A DNA stretch of 64,000 nucleotides, taken from Flavobacterium sp. (lineage in GTDB: Bacteria > Bacteroidota > Bacteroidia > Flavobacteriales > Flavobacteriaceae). Of the stretch, positions 18,155 through 27,737 are shown piece after piece. Location of the stretch: positions 186,001 through 250,000 of the forward strand of contig NZ_JANJUQ010000007.1 in the NCBI RefSeq assembly GCF_024710485.1, read 5' to 3'. Positions within the stretch are counted from its first letter, which is position 1. Every line of letters starts with the position of its first letter. The notes under the pieces are model-generated. The model was not told where the DNA came from and made no database searches. It saw nothing but the letters and a program-made list of their open reading frames with translations. A program made the translations under genes and the position numbers.

Positions 18155-19323
18155 AAAGCATTCTCTTTATACACCAATCGGCCGAACTTTACGGTTCCGA
18201 TAAAACCATTTTAATGTTTATATCCGGTTTGGATAAAAAGCAATACAAGTCGGTCGTAATTCTTCCTTTTGACGGACCTTTAAAAAGAGAGTTTGAAAAA
18301 AACGGTATAGAAGTCATCATTGCACCGGTTTTAAAACTCTACCGAAAGATGTTCACTCCTAAAGGGATTTTAAATTTCTTCAGAGAATACCGAAACGGAT
18401 TAAAAATATTGAATGCATTACACAAAAAGCACCGATTTGACATTGTATATTCTCATACACTAGCTTCATTGATAGGTTTAATTTTTGCCCGAAAGCATCA
18501 CATCAAACACCTTTGGCATGTTCAGGAAATCATTGCCCAACCGGCCATATTCTATAAAGGATTTGTGAAATTGTTGTCGTTGGATTGCAATCATGTAGCG
18601 GTATATGATTCCAAAACCACTATGGATTTTTGGATTAAGAATAACAAAAAACTAGCCCAAAAATCGCATGCGATTTGTAATGGTTTGGATGTTACCCAAA
18701 AGCTGGATACCAGTTTGGAAGAAGTTGCTTCAATCCGAAAAAATTATTTTAAAGTTGGTTCCGATGACTTGGTAATAGCCCTGGTGGGAAGAATCAACAG
18801 TTGGAAAGGCCAACAGTTGCTTTTGGAAGCCTTTCAAAAAATTGCCCATAAGTATCCTAACATTAAATTGGTTTTCATCGGTTCTGCACCGCCCAATCAA
18901 GAAATTTTTGAAATCGAATTGCAGAATAAAATAATCGAATTTGCTTTAACGGAAAGAGTGGTTATCATTCCTTTTCAAGAAGCTATTTGGAAGTTTTGGG
19001 ACTCTATTGATATAGCGGTGGTACCGTCAACAGAGCCGGAACCTTTCGGCATGGTAGCCATTGAAGCAATGCTTTCCAAAAAGCCTGTAATTGCAGCAAA
19101 TCACGGAGGTTTGACAGAGATTGTATTGCCTAATGAAACAGGGTTGTTATTTGAGCCTCGAAACCCGGAAAAGTTAGCAGAGGCACTTAGTGTTTTGATA
19201 AGCGATGAAAATAAAAGAAAATCATTCGGAATAAAAGGGTGTGGACGTGTGCATTCTGAATTTTCTCTAAAGAAACACATCGACCAATTTGAAGCTATTT
19301 TTAATAGTCTCTCGAATCGTTAA
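18151..19323 (+). CDS. Family 4 glycosyltransferase
   Basis: 390 residues with a GT-B fold. The N-terminal domain starts ILFIHQSAELYGSDKT. The C-terminal nucleotide-sugar domain has VALVGRINSWKGQQLLLEAF (written ALVGRINSWKGQ in the protein) near residue 210 and the E-x7-E type signature EPEPFGMVAIEAM near residue 290. It transfers a sugar during repeat-unit assembly at the cytoplasmic face of the membrane. It overlaps the preceding polymerase gene by four bases and is the last gene of this plus-strand run; a minus-strand gene faces it. Confidence 0.93.
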   Translation: MKSILFIHQSAELYGSDKTILMFISGLDKKQYKSVVILPFDGPLKREFEKNGIEVIIAPVLKLYRKMFTPKGILNFFREYRNGLKILNALHKKHRFDIVYSHTLASLIGLIFARKHHIKHLWHVQEIIAQPAIFYKGFVKLLSLDCNHVAVYDSKTTMDFWIKNNKKLAQKSHAICNGLDVTQKLDTSLEEVASIRKNYFKVGSDDLVIALVGRINSWKGQQLLLEAFQKIAHKYPNIKLVFIGSAPPNQEIFEIELQNKIIEFALTERVVIIPFQEAIWKFWDSIDIAVVPSTEPEPFGMVAIEAMLSKKPVIAANHGGLTEIVLPNETGLLFEPRNPEKLAEALSVLISDENKRKSFGIKGCGRVHSEFSLKKHIDQFEAIFNSLSNR

Positions 19324-19397
19324 CACCTTAAGGTTTAACAACCTGCTCAAAACCAAACAAAGCTTGAATTTTTTTTATTTTCAATAGAAAAGAGCTG

Positions 19398-20513
19398 TTA
19401 AAAACGGCTGATTATCTCTTTGATTTTTTGGCTGGTGGTTCCGTCTCCATAAGGATTAGAAGCCGTGGCAATTTGTGAATAATAGGATGGATTTTCTAAT
19501 AGTTTTTGGGTTTCTAAGATAATTTTAGCTTTATTCGAGCCTACTAACACCGCTGTTCCGGAATGAACACCTTCCATTCTTTCCGTAACTTCTCTTAAAA
19601 CTAAAACAGGTTTACCTAAACTTGGCGCTTCTTCTTGTATGCCTCCGGAATCAGTAATAATGATGTTACTTTTGTTCATCATCCAAATTAGTTCCGGATA
19701 ATCTAAAGGCCAAATTAGTTTGATATTGTCGGCAATCAGTTGGCTTTTAGCAACTTCTTTTATGTTCGGATTTAGATGTACCGGATACACAATTTCTGCC
19801 AGATTTTCAAATGAAGTTGCAATGTTCAACAAAGCTTCGCAGATTTCTTCAAAAGGTTTTCCAAAATTTTCTCTGCGATGGCAGGTGACCAAAATGATTT
19901 TTTTTGAAAAATCGATGAAATCAAATTTTGAAAGAAGCTCCTGTTCTTTGTCGGCATCTATTTTTTGTAATCCCATTAGCAAAGCATCTATCACAGTATT
20001 CCCAACCACGAAGACATTGTCATTAATATTTTCTTTTGTCAAATTTTCTGAAGCGGCTTCAGTAGGGCAAAAATGAAACGAAGTAATGCGTGACGTTAAA
20101 ACACGGTTCATTTCCTCAGGAAATGGGGACAACATATCACCACTTCTCAAACCGGCTTCAATATGAACAATTTTTATTTTTTGATAAAAAGAAGCTAAAG
20201 CACCGGCTAAAACGGTAGTGGTATCGCCTTGAACGAAAACCAAATCAAAGTGTTCTTTTAATAAGATATCTGAAGTAATTTTAGCAATCAAATCAGCAGT
20301 CAATTCGTGAAGTGTTTGATTGGGTTTCATCAAATTTAAATCATAATCTACCTTAATTTCAAAAAAAGACAAAACCTGATCCAACATTTCGCGATGTTGT
20401 GCCGTAACACCTACCTTAACTTCAAAATCAGCATCGCAAGAAAACGCCGCAATAAGAGGTGCCATTTTTATGGCTTCAGGACGGGTTCCAAAAAGAAACA
20501 AGACTTTTTTCAT
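19398..20513 (-). CDS. wecB: Non-hydrolysing UDP-N-acetylglucosamine 2-epimerase (WecB), copy 1
   Basis: 371 residues, full length. It interconverts UDP-GlcNAc and UDP-ManNAc. The start FGTRPEAIKMAPLI, VQGDTTTVLAGALA near residue 95, HIEAGLRSGD near residue 120 and ITDSGGIQEEAPSLGKPVLV near residue 280 are all conserved. It is encoded alone on the minus strand inside a plus-strand locus. A second, clearly different epimerase lies at 26652-27737. A weak -7-like TAGTTTTA is found on the minus strand at 20539-20546. Confidence 0.95.
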   Translation of the reverse strand: MKKVLFLFGTRPEAIKMAPLIAAFSCDADFEVKVGVTAQHREMLDQVLSFFEIKVDYDLNLMKPNQTLHELTADLIAKITSDILLKEHFDLVFVQGDTTTVLAGALASFYQKIKIVHIEAGLRSGDMLSPFPEEMNRVLTSRITSFHFCPTEAASENLTKENINDNVFVVGNTVIDALLMGLQKIDADKEQELLSKFDFIDFSKKIILVTCHRRENFGKPFEEICEALLNIATSFENLAEIVYPVHLNPNIKEVAKSQLIADNIKLIWPLDYPELIWMMNKSNIIITDSGGIQEEAPSLGKPVLVLREVTERMEGVHSGTAVLVGSNKAKIILETQKLLENPSYYSQIATASNPYGDGTTSQKIKEIISRF

Positions 20514-20661
20514 TAAAAAGAAGGAATTTAGTAGACCGTAAAACTAGCAATTAAATCTATATTTTCAAGCGTCAAAACTACACAACAAGCGTTTTATTAA
20601 AATTGAAAATACAATGCTAAACTTTTTAGACGAATCTCGGGTTCAAGTCAAATCAATTTAT

Positions 20662-20669
20662 TACGTTTG
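20662..20669 (+). promoter_or_regulatory. -7 box before the DUF1972 glycosyltransferase gene
   Basis: TACGTTTG matches TAnnTTTG. Transcription should begin near 20676, which makes an ATG at 20675 unusable and supports the ATG at 20708. Confidence 0.65.
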
Positions 20670-20707
20670 CAAAAATGACATACCCATTAAACTGTAGTAA
20701 AAACAGC

Positions 20708-21823
20708 ATGAAAATAGCCATACTAGGAACCCGCGGTGTACCCAATTATTACGGCGGTTTTGAACAGTTCGCTGAATTTTTTTCGGTGTATTTGGTTCAA
20801 AAGGGACACGAAGTGTATTGCTATAATTCTCACAATCATCCGTTTCAGGAAAAATCTTTTCACGGCGTAAACATCATTCACCAATATGATCCCGAATACA
20901 AGCTGGGTACTTTTGGTCAGTTTGTCTACGATTATAATTGTATCATGGATTCTCGTAAAAGAGATTTCGACATTATACTGCAGTTGGGATATACCAGTAA
21001 TTCAATTTGGTATTTTCTCCTGCCCAAAAACTCCATTATCATCACCAATATGGATGGATTGGAGTGGAAGCGTACCAAATACTCCAAGCCGGTACAACAG
21101 TTTTTAAAATTTGCTGAAAGACTGGCAGCTAACAGCAGTGATTTTTTGGTGTCTGATTCCATTGGAATTCAGAATTTTTTGGATACCAAATACCAAAAAT
21201 CATCTACGTACATAGCCTATGGTGCTTATCCGTTTGATAATCCCGACGAATCAATCTTAAAAAACTATGGGGTGACAAAAGAGCAATATAATATGATTAT
21301 GGCGCGCTTTGAACCTGAAAATAATTTAGACATGGTTTTGGAGGGCGTGGCCATGAACGAGGATAAAACGCCCATATTGGTCATTGGGAAACATGAAACG
21401 AAATACGGGGAATACCTTAAAAATAAATTCAAGTCACACTCGAATATCAGGTTTTTGGGCGGAATTTACAATCTGGAACACCTTAACAATTTGCGTTATT
21501 TTTCAAACTTGTATTTTCATGGCCATTCGGTTGGAGGAACCAATCCGTCACTTTTAGAAGCTATGGCATCAAGAGCTTTGGTGATTGCCCACAACAACGA
21601 TTTCAACAAAGGCATTTTAGCCAACAACAGCTACTACTTTTCTACCGCTCAGGAGGTCAAAAATATTCTCCATACTATCAAAAAAAATGATAACTTGCAA
21701 TTAGTTCAAAACAATTATGACGCTATCGTCAACGAATTTAATTGGGAAAAAATAAATGGGGAATATCTACAACTCTTTGAAGACTGTTTGGCAAAATCTG
21801 AAAAAAGAAAACCAAAACAATAG
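20708..21823 (+). CDS. DUF1972-type rhamnosyltransferase-like glycosyltransferase (GT4)
   Basis: 371 residues from ATG 20708; the earlier in-frame ATG at 20675 lies at the predicted transcription start and adds residues unlike the family. The N-terminus KIAILGTRGVPNYYGGFEQF is diagnostic of the DUF1972 group, which includes streptococcal Cps2T/RgpA-type rhamnosyltransferases. The C-terminal GT-B domain has HGHSVGGTNPSLLEAMAS with the conserved Glu. Combined with rfbA/C/D upstream, transfer of rhamnose is a reasonable inference. The 3' end overlaps the next gene by 68 bases. Confidence 0.9.
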   Translation: MKIAILGTRGVPNYYGGFEQFAEFFSVYLVQKGHEVYCYNSHNHPFQEKSFHGVNIIHQYDPEYKLGTFGQFVYDYNCIMDSRKRDFDIILQLGYTSNSIWYFLLPKNSIIITNMDGLEWKRTKYSKPVQQFLKFAERLAANSSDFLVSDSIGIQNFLDTKYQKSSTYIAYGAYPFDNPDESILKNYGVTKEQYNMIMARFEPENNLDMVLEGVAMNEDKTPILVIGKHETKYGEYLKNKFKSHSNIRFLGGIYNLEHLNNLRYFSNLYFHGHSVGGTNPSLLEAMASRALVIAHNNDFNKGILANNSYYFSTAQEVKNILHTIKKNDNLQLVQNNYDAIVNEFNWEKINGEYLQLFEDCLAKSEKRKPKQ

Positions 21824-23117
21824 TTCTTTCTTTCCAACCCTTTTATTGCTGGTTACCATACCGTTACTGTATGCTGTAAACAATGTGGCTATGGGAGTTT
21901 TTCTCATTTTTACCTTTATCGGTTTTAATAAATCCCATCTTAAACTCCAGTTTTCAATATTGCTCCCAATATTGTTATTTGTACTAATGGCGCTTTCCTG
22001 TATTTGGTCTATTGATAAGGATAGCTCATTAAAAGCATTACCAAAGGAAATATCGCTACTCATCATTCCTTTAGGTTTTTTATTGATGAAAAACTTTACA
22101 GTTGATCAAAAAAATAAAATCATTTCAACCTATAGTTATTCAATCCTCTTGTTGGCGTTTGTGTTTTTGTGCAGAGCTGCCAAACGCTATTTTTTAACCC
22201 AGGATACTCGCGCGTTTTTTTACCATGGTACCAATCAAGACGATTACGGTTTGGTGCCAAAACTACTCAACGCTATCCATGTTTCTGTTTTTGTAGCAGT
22301 TGCTTTTTTCTATTTCTTTACCAAAACCTCAAAAACCAAGTGGGATTCTTTTTTTGCCGCTTTTCTGTTCGGATTCATTCTATTGTTGTCTTCTAAAAAC
22401 ATTGTACTGGTAGTAGTAGCATTGAGTGCCATTTACCTGTTGTTTTTCTCCAAATCCGCTCACCAATTGCGATTGAGAAACCTATTTGTTTTTGGTTTAT
22501 TGGTTGGGCTTATTTTTTCCATGGGAAGAATCAAACATCGTTTTCAGGTAGAGTTTCAAACCAATACTAACAAGAGTTTAAGTGCTAATGTAATCGAAGG
22601 CGTACCGCAAGGTGTGCATTATGTCAGCATCAAAGAAGCTTGGACCAATCCGACATTTACGCCTAACGATTATTTTCCGGGAACGGCTTTCCGAGTGTAC
22701 CAATTCCGAATATTTACCGAATTAATTCGAGAAGAAGCGGTTTTTTTGACGGGATTCGGACTCAACGCATCTTACCCTAAAATCCAAGAAAAAGCCCAAC
22801 GGTACAATTTATTTATGGGAAATGACAGCACTGAGGGTTATCAAAGTAAGAACTTCCACAATCAATACGTTCAAAATTTTGCCGAATTGGGTTTTATCGG
22901 TTTTATCTTATTGTTATTAATGTTGGTGATTAACGTTAAAAACGCATACAATTCCAAAGATTTTGTCCATTTTGTTTTCGCAATTCTAATGATAAGTTTA
23001 TTTTTGACCGAATCATTTTTGTGGCGACAAAGAGGTGTGGTGTTTTTCACTTTATTCTATTGTCTTTTTAATTCCGGAGTTTCTCTCAAGAAACCCAAAC
23101 CTGACCAACTGATATGA
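21756..23117 (+). CDS. O-antigen ligase/polymerase family membrane protein
   Basis: 453 residues with about eleven hydrophobic helices. The large extracytoplasmic loop (about residues 265-370) includes [13 protein letters not shown] and ends in [20 protein letters not shown], whose H-N-x-Y-x-x-x-x-x-E-x-G pattern is the Wzy_C/WaaL signature. The start at 21756 creates a 68-bp overlap with the glycosyltransferase gene; no later ATG gives a complete first helix, so it is kept, although an internal TTG start is possible. It ends overlapping the next gene by four bases. Confidence 0.85.
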   Translation: MGNIYNSLKTVWQNLKKENQNNSSFFPTLLLLVTIPLLYAVNNVAMGVFLIFTFIGFNKSHLKLQFSILLPILLFVLMALSCIWSIDKDSSLKALPKEISLLIIPLGFLLMKNFTVDQKNKIISTYSYSILLLAFVFLCRAAKRYFLTQDTRAFFYHGTNQDDYGLVPKLLNAIHVSVFVAVAFFYFFTKTSKTKWDSFFAAFLFGFILLLSSKNIVLVVVALSAIYLLFFSKSAHQLRLRNLFVFGLLVGLIFSMGRIKHRFQVEFQTNTNKSLSANVIEGVPQGVHYVSIKEAWTNPTFTPNDYFPGTAFRVYQFRIFTELIREEAVFLTGFGLNASYPKIQEKAQRYNLFMGNDSTEGYQSKNFHNQYVQNFAELGFIGFILLLLMLVINVKNAYNSKDFVHFVFAILMISLFLTESFLWRQRGVVFFTLFYCLFNSGVSLKKPKPDQLI

Positions 23118-24097
23118 AAAGAATATTAATTACCGGAGCCGCCGGTTTTTTAGGCTCTCATCTGTGTGACCGTTTTATTGCCGAAGGATACTTTGTGATT
23201 GGAATGGATAACTTAATCACAGGAGATTTAAAAAACATCGAACATCTTTTTAAAGACAAAAACTTTGAGTTTTACCACCACGATGTAACTAAGTTTGTTC
23301 ATGTTCCCGGGAAATTAGATTATATTTTACATTTTGCTTCCCCGGCAAGTCCTATTGATTATTTAAAAATTCCTATTCAAACCTTAAAAGTAGGCTCGTT
23401 AGGAACCCATAACCTTTTAGGTTTGGCCAGAGTAAAAAAGGCTAGAATTTTAATTGCTTCAACTTCTGAAGTTTATGGCGATCCATTGGTTCATCCGCAA
23501 ACAGAAGATTACTACGGCAATGTAAATACAATCGGTCCGAGAGGTGTTTATGATGAAGCCAAGCGTTTCCAGGAATCTATAACTATGGCCTATCATACTT
23601 TCCACGGACTGGAAACCCGTATAGTTCGTATATTCAATACTTACGGTCCGAGAATGCGACTGAACGATGGTCGAGTAATCCCGGCTTTTATCGGTCAGGC
23701 ATTGCGTGGAGAAGATTTGACCATTTTTGGTGACGGAAGTCAAACCCGTTCCTTCTGCTATGTTACAGATCAGGTGGAAGGTATTTTCCGTTTGTTGCAC
23801 TCGGATTATCCTTATCCGGTAAATATTGGTAATCCGGACGAAATCAGCATTAAAGATTTTGCCGATGAGATTATCAAATTAACCGGCACCAATCAAAAAG
23901 TGGTTTACCATCCGCTGCCTATCAACGACCCATTACAACGCCAACCCGATACTACCAAAGCCAAAGAAATTTTAGGTTGGGAAGCCAAAGTAAAGCGGGA
24001 AGAAGGAATGAAGCTGACTTACGAATATTTCAAATCGCTCTCAAACGAAGAACTTTTAAAAGAAGAGCATAAAGATTTTAAGGGATATATCCATTAG
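23114..24097 (+). CDS. UDP-glucuronate decarboxylase-like NAD-dependent epimerase/dehydratase
   Basis: 327 residues. Extended short-chain dehydrogenase: [14 protein letters not shown] at residues 8-21 binds [11 protein letters not shown] is near residue 117, and the catalytic YDEAK (Y-x-x-x-K) is near residue 150. [15 protein letters not shown] and [14 protein letters not shown] are typical of UDP-xylose synthases, which make UDP-xylose from UDP-glucuronate. It is not an RfbB, which would carry a different substrate loop. The polymer may therefore contain a pentose. Confidence 0.88.
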   Translation: MKRILITGAAGFLGSHLCDRFIAEGYFVIGMDNLITGDLKNIEHLFKDKNFEFYHHDVTKFVHVPGKLDYILHFASPASPIDYLKIPIQTLKVGSLGTHNLLGLARVKKARILIASTSEVYGDPLVHPQTEDYYGNVNTIGPRGVYDEAKRFQESITMAYHTFHGLETRIVRIFNTYGPRMRLNDGRVIPAFIGQALRGEDLTIFGDGSQTRSFCYVTDQVEGIFRLLHSDYPYPVNIGNPDEISIKDFADEIIKLTGTNQKVVYHPLPINDPLQRQPDTTKAKEILGWEAKVKREEGMKLTYEYFKSLSNEELLKEEHKDFKGYIH

Positions 24098-24103
24098 TAT
24101 CGA

Positions 24104-25471
24104 ATGACGGCACAGCAAACAGGAAGATATTCTAAGTACATCAGACCCATCAGCGTATTGTTTGATTTGATGGTGATTACTACTTTAAGTTTATACTTTT
24201 TCAGAGAGTTAAACCTAAACCAGTGGTATTACTTGACGTATCAAACAGTTACTTGGTTGTTCATTGCGCTGATTGTCCGTTATTATGAGGTCTTCCGATT
24301 TACCACACCGGTAGAAATCATCACTAAACTTGTCAAACAGTTTAGCATTTTTTTACTCGTTGTGATTGCGTTTTTCCCTTTTGCCAAAACAGCTATTTTC
24401 AGTGGTAGAGCCATAGCGATATTCGTGATTTTTAGTTTTGTTATCATCGTCGCATTCAAGTACTTCCTGTTTTTTTACTTAAAAAGATATCGTATAGTAA
24501 CCGGCAGTAATTTCAGAAATGCAGTTATCATAGGCTATACGACAGAAGCTATTCGATTAAAAGAAGTTTTTGAAAACAGAAAAGATTACGGCTACCGATT
24601 TTACGGCTATTTTTCAGATAAAAAGCAAAATCCTGAAATTAAAGGAAAAGTAGAAGAAATCAAGAAATTCGTCATCGACAATAAAATAGATGAAATTTAT
24701 TGTTCTTTGAATGAAATCTCCAACGAGAAATTAAAAGACTTGGTGGAGTTTGCCGATGAGAATAAAAAGGCAATCAAATTCATACCCGACACCAAAGAAA
24801 TATTTTCTAAAAACCTGAAAATTGATTATTATGAATTGTTTCCGGTTTTATCACTTCAAAAAACCCAACTCCATAATCCTTATATCAAAGGGATTAAAAG
24901 AGCATTTGACATCGTTTTTTCTCTCTTTGTCATTGTATTTCTTTTGTCTTGGTTGATTCCTATACTGGCAGTTTTAATCAAACTCGAATCCAAAGGACCG
25001 GTATTTTTTAAACAAGGACGACCGGGCTTGGACGAGCAAGAATTTTTTTGTTACAAGTTTCGCTCTATGCAGGTGAACGGACATACCGAAAAAGAAGCGT
25101 CTAAAAATGATCCACGCGTTACGCGAATAGGAAAGTTCATGCGTAAAACGAGTGTTGATGAATTGCCACAGTTTTTCAATGTGCTTTTAGGCGATATGTC
25201 GGTGGTTGGTCCGAGACCGCATCTTTGGTCGCAAAACAAAGCTTATGCCAGTAAAATCAAAAAATACATGGTACGCCATTATGTTAAACCAGGGATTACC
25301 GGATTGGCTCAGGTAAAAGGTTTCCGTGGCGAAATTGAAACCGAAGAAGACATGATTAACCGAATCAAATTGGATGTGTTTTACATCGAAAATTGGTCGA
25401 TGATAATGGACTTAAAAATCATTCTGCAAACAGTCATCAATATCTTTAAAGGAGAAGACAAGGCTTACTAG
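24104..25471 (+). CDS. Polyprenyl glycosylphosphotransferase (WcaJ/WbaP-like initiating enzyme)
   Basis: 455 residues. Four N-terminal helices (to about residue 130), a CoA-binding-like soluble domain, a re-entrant helix near residue 270, then the catalytic phosphotransferase domain: FFKQGRPGLDEQEFFCYKFRSM, KTSVDELPQFFNVLLGDMSVVGPRPH and KPGITGLAQVKGFRGE. It links the first sugar 1-phosphate to undecaprenyl phosphate at the inner membrane and so starts repeat-unit synthesis. Its stop codon shares the CTAG at 25468-25471 with the facing gene. Confidence 0.94.
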   Translation: MTAQQTGRYSKYIRPISVLFDLMVITTLSLYFFRELNLNQWYYLTYQTVTWLFIALIVRYYEVFRFTTPVEIITKLVKQFSIFLLVVIAFFPFAKTAIFSGRAIAIFVIFSFVIIVAFKYFLFFYLKRYRIVTGSNFRNAVIIGYTTEAIRLKEVFENRKDYGYRFYGYFSDKKQNPEIKGKVEEIKKFVIDNKIDEIYCSLNEISNEKLKDLVEFADENKKAIKFIPDTKEIFSKNLKIDYYELFPVLSLQKTQLHNPYIKGIKRAFDIVFSLFVIVFLLSWLIPILAVLIKLESKGPVFFKQGRPGLDEQEFFCYKFRSMQVNGHTEKEASKNDPRVTRIGKFMRKTSVDELPQFFNVLLGDMSVVGPRPHLWSQNKAYASKIKKYMVRHYVKPGITGLAQVKGFRGEIETEEDMINRIKLDVFYIENWSMIMDLKIILQTVINIFKGEDKAY

Positions 25472-26652
25472 AACACCTCTTTGTCAATCAAATTTTTTAT
25501 TTGAGCATCCAAGTCAAAAGTGTTAATCGATCTCTCGAAAACCTTTTGTTTTAGGGCTGCCAAATCCGATTTACTGAGCTGGGAAATCGCAGCTAATTGT
25601 CGATTCAATTCTTCAAAATTACCCACTGAAGCTACCCAACCCAATTGGTTTTGTGCCACTATGGCTTCGCCTTCTCCGCCGCCAAAATACAACACCGGAA
25701 ATCCCAAAGAGGTATATTCAAAAATCTTAGAAGGAACGGAACCGTAAATTCGGGTTTTCAAAGGTACTAAAGCAATGTCATAGCTTGTCAATGTTTCGTG
25801 CAATGCTTTCCGATCCAGCATACCGTGGTATATTATTTTAGGGTTTTTCCCCTCAGCAATAAGCGATTCTATAGCGGTTTTTTCGGCTCCGTCGCCAAAC
25901 AAATGCAATTCGATATTCAAATCGTTTAAATCGATTTGCTGACAGAGTTCAAAAACGCCCTGGGCAATACCTAAAAGTCCGGCAAAAAATAATTTTATCG
26001 GTTCATTTTCCACCGTTTTCAATGCTAACGAATTGGCTTTATGATCCGGAAAGTTGCGGTACAGAAAGGCTTTTTTTTCGGGGAAGAGCGTTTTAACATG
26101 CGTTAGGATTTCCTCCGATTGCCCAATAATAACCGTTGCTTTTTTGTAAATGAAACGTTCCATAAACAAAGAAACTTTATGCGAAAAAGAACCGGCTTTT
26201 ACCGCTTGGAGTTCTATGGCAGCCAAAGGCCATAAGTCGGATATATTGAGAATGATTTTTTTGTTTTTAAACGATAAAACGAACACCGACAGAAACGATA
26301 GTAACAAAGGAGGCGATTGGACTATCACTTTTTTCGGCGTTTTACGAAATAATAAATAGCCAAATAAACACAATGAAAAAGATAATACAGAAAGTATGCG
26401 AACCAAAAGATTTTTACTCACACTCGGATAAATCCAAAGCCTTTTCACCGTGACATTATCCCGATGTTCCGTTACCGAAAATTTGCCTTGGTATTCCGGA
26501 AAAAGTTCGCCTTTCGGATAATTTCCTAGCGGACAAACAACGGAAACTTTGTAATTGTTTTGCTGTAATTTCAGCGCCAATTGTTCGATTCTATTCGCGG
26601 CAGCCCCTTTTTCGGGTGGATAATAATTGGATATAATTAGAATTTCCTCCAT
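25468..26652 (-). CDS. Family 4 glycosyltransferase, WbuB-like
   Basis: 394 residues. The N-terminus ILIISNYYPPEKGAAANRIEQLA resembles WbuB-type fucosyl/N-acetylfucosaminyl transferases. A hydrophobic segment near residues 85-130 may give membrane contact. The C-terminal donor domain has FFAGLLGIAQGVFEL, and YGSVPSKIFEYTSLGFPVLYFGGGEGE with the conserved Glu. It is in a three-gene minus-strand operon with an epimerase and a CapK-like gene; genes touch or overlap. A role in adding a HexNAc-type sugar fits the epimerase next to it, but is inferred. Confidence 0.88.
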   Translation of the reverse strand: MEEILIISNYYPPEKGAAANRIEQLALKLQQNNYKVSVVCPLGNYPKGELFPEYQGKFSVTEHRDNVTVKRLWIYPSVSKNLLVRILSVLSFSLCLFGYLLFRKTPKKVIVQSPPLLLSFLSVFVLSFKNKKIILNISDLWPLAAIELQAVKAGSFSHKVSLFMERFIYKKATVIIGQSEEILTHVKTLFPEKKAFLYRNFPDHKANSLALKTVENEPIKLFFAGLLGIAQGVFELCQQIDLNDLNIELHLFGDGAEKTAIESLIAEGKNPKIIYHGMLDRKALHETLTSYDIALVPLKTRIYGSVPSKIFEYTSLGFPVLYFGGGEGEAIVAQNQLGWVASVGNFEELNRQLAAISQLSKSDLAALKQKVFERSINTFDLDAQIKNLIDKEVF

Positions 26653-27737
26653 TACTTTTGCAACAGGATTTCAACAATGCGTTCCGATGCTTTTCCGTCC
26701 CAGAGTTCCGGTATTCCAGCCGGTTTCGGGCCATTTTTTAAAAAGGCACTGAACAGTTTTTCTAAGTTTTCTATGGAAGTGCCAACCAACGTATTGGTCC
26801 CGATGGTTTGGGTTTCAGGTCTTTCAGTATTGTTGCGCATGGTGAAACACGGAATGCCTAAAACTGTAGTTTCCTCCGAAATACCTCCGGAATCAGTTAT
26901 CACGGCAAAGCTGTTTTTCACCAAAAACATAAAATTCAAATAGCCTTGTGGTTCCACCATTAGGGTGTTCTTCAGTTCGAGCGACCTATCGCCTAAAATA
27001 GCTTTGGTGCGCGGATGTACCGGGAAAATTATTTTCTTCTCACCGGCCAAAGCATCTATGCCTTGCAATAAGCTCAGTAAAGACTGCGCTTCATCTACAT
27101 TGGCCGGGCGATGCAACGTTAAAACAATATAATTGCCCTTCTCTAATTTGAATTCTTCCCAAAATACAGGAGCGGAAAAGCGGTTTAAGTTTTGGGCTAA
27201 AGTGTCAATCATCACATTGCCTACAAAATGAATATCATTAGGATTAGCACCGTATTTCAATAAGTTTTCTGAAGCTGTGGTTGAGGTAGTGAAAAAGTAA
27301 TCGGTGATGCTGTCGGTTACAATGCGGTTAATTTCTTCCGGCATCGTCATGTCGCCCGAACGAATTCCGGCTTCCACGTGAGTAACCTTGATGTTGCTTT
27401 TTTTGGCCACAATAGCACAAGCCATAGTCGAATTGACATCGCCAACAACCAATACTAAATCACAGGGATGTTGCTGCAATTCTTTTTCAAAAGCAACCAT
27501 AATAGCCCCGGTTTGCTCAGCTTGAGTGCCGCTTTTTACTTCTAAATTGGCATTCGGGTGCGGAATGTTGAGCTCTTCAAAAAAAGTATCACTTAGGTTT
27601 TTATCGTAATGTTGACCGGTATGCACCAAACGATACGTGATTTCCACACCTTCACTTTGCTTTTTCTCAATGGCTTTAATGATGGGAGCAATTTTGATAA
27701 AATTTGGCCTTGCACCTGCAACGATTGTTATTTTCAT
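26652..27737 (-). CDS. Non-hydrolysing UDP-N-acetylglucosamine 2-epimerase (WecB-like), copy 2
   Basis: 361 residues. Conserved epimerase stretches: VAGARPNFIKIAPII at the start, VVGDVNSTMACAIVAKK near residue 97, HVEAGIRSGDMTMPEEINR, and ITDSGGISEETTVLGIPCFT. The Asn in R-P-N-F-I-K, where copy 1 has R-P-E-A-I-K, marks a different subfamily, perhaps acting on another UDP-HexNAc. It overlaps the CapK-like gene by four bases and shares a base with the glycosyltransferase gene. Confidence 0.93.
   Translation of the reverse strand: MKITIVAGARPNFIKIAPIIKAIEKKQSEGVEITYRLVHTGQHYDKNLSDTFFEELNIPHPNANLEVKSGTQAEQTGAIMVAFEKELQQHPCDLVLVVGDVNSTMACAIVAKKSNIKVTHVEAGIRSGDMTMPEEINRIVTDSITDYFFTTSTTASENLLKYGANPNDIHFVGNVMIDTLAQNLNRFSAPVFWEEFKLEKGNYIVLTLHRPANVDEAQSLLSLLQGIDALAGEKKIIFPVHPRTKAILGDRSLELKNTLMVEPQGYLNFMFLVKNSFAVITDSGGISEETTVLGIPCFTMRNNTERPETQTIGTNTLVGTSIENLEKLFSAFLKNGPKPAGIPELWDGKASERIVEILLQK

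Noticed and set aside
19331-19344. Terminator between the convergent genes at 19323 and 19398
   Set aside because: The stem has only five pairs and no T-run in the right place.
20675-20707. Earlier ATG for the DUF1972 glycosyltransferase
   Set aside because: It coincides with the predicted transcription start and adds residues unlike the family.
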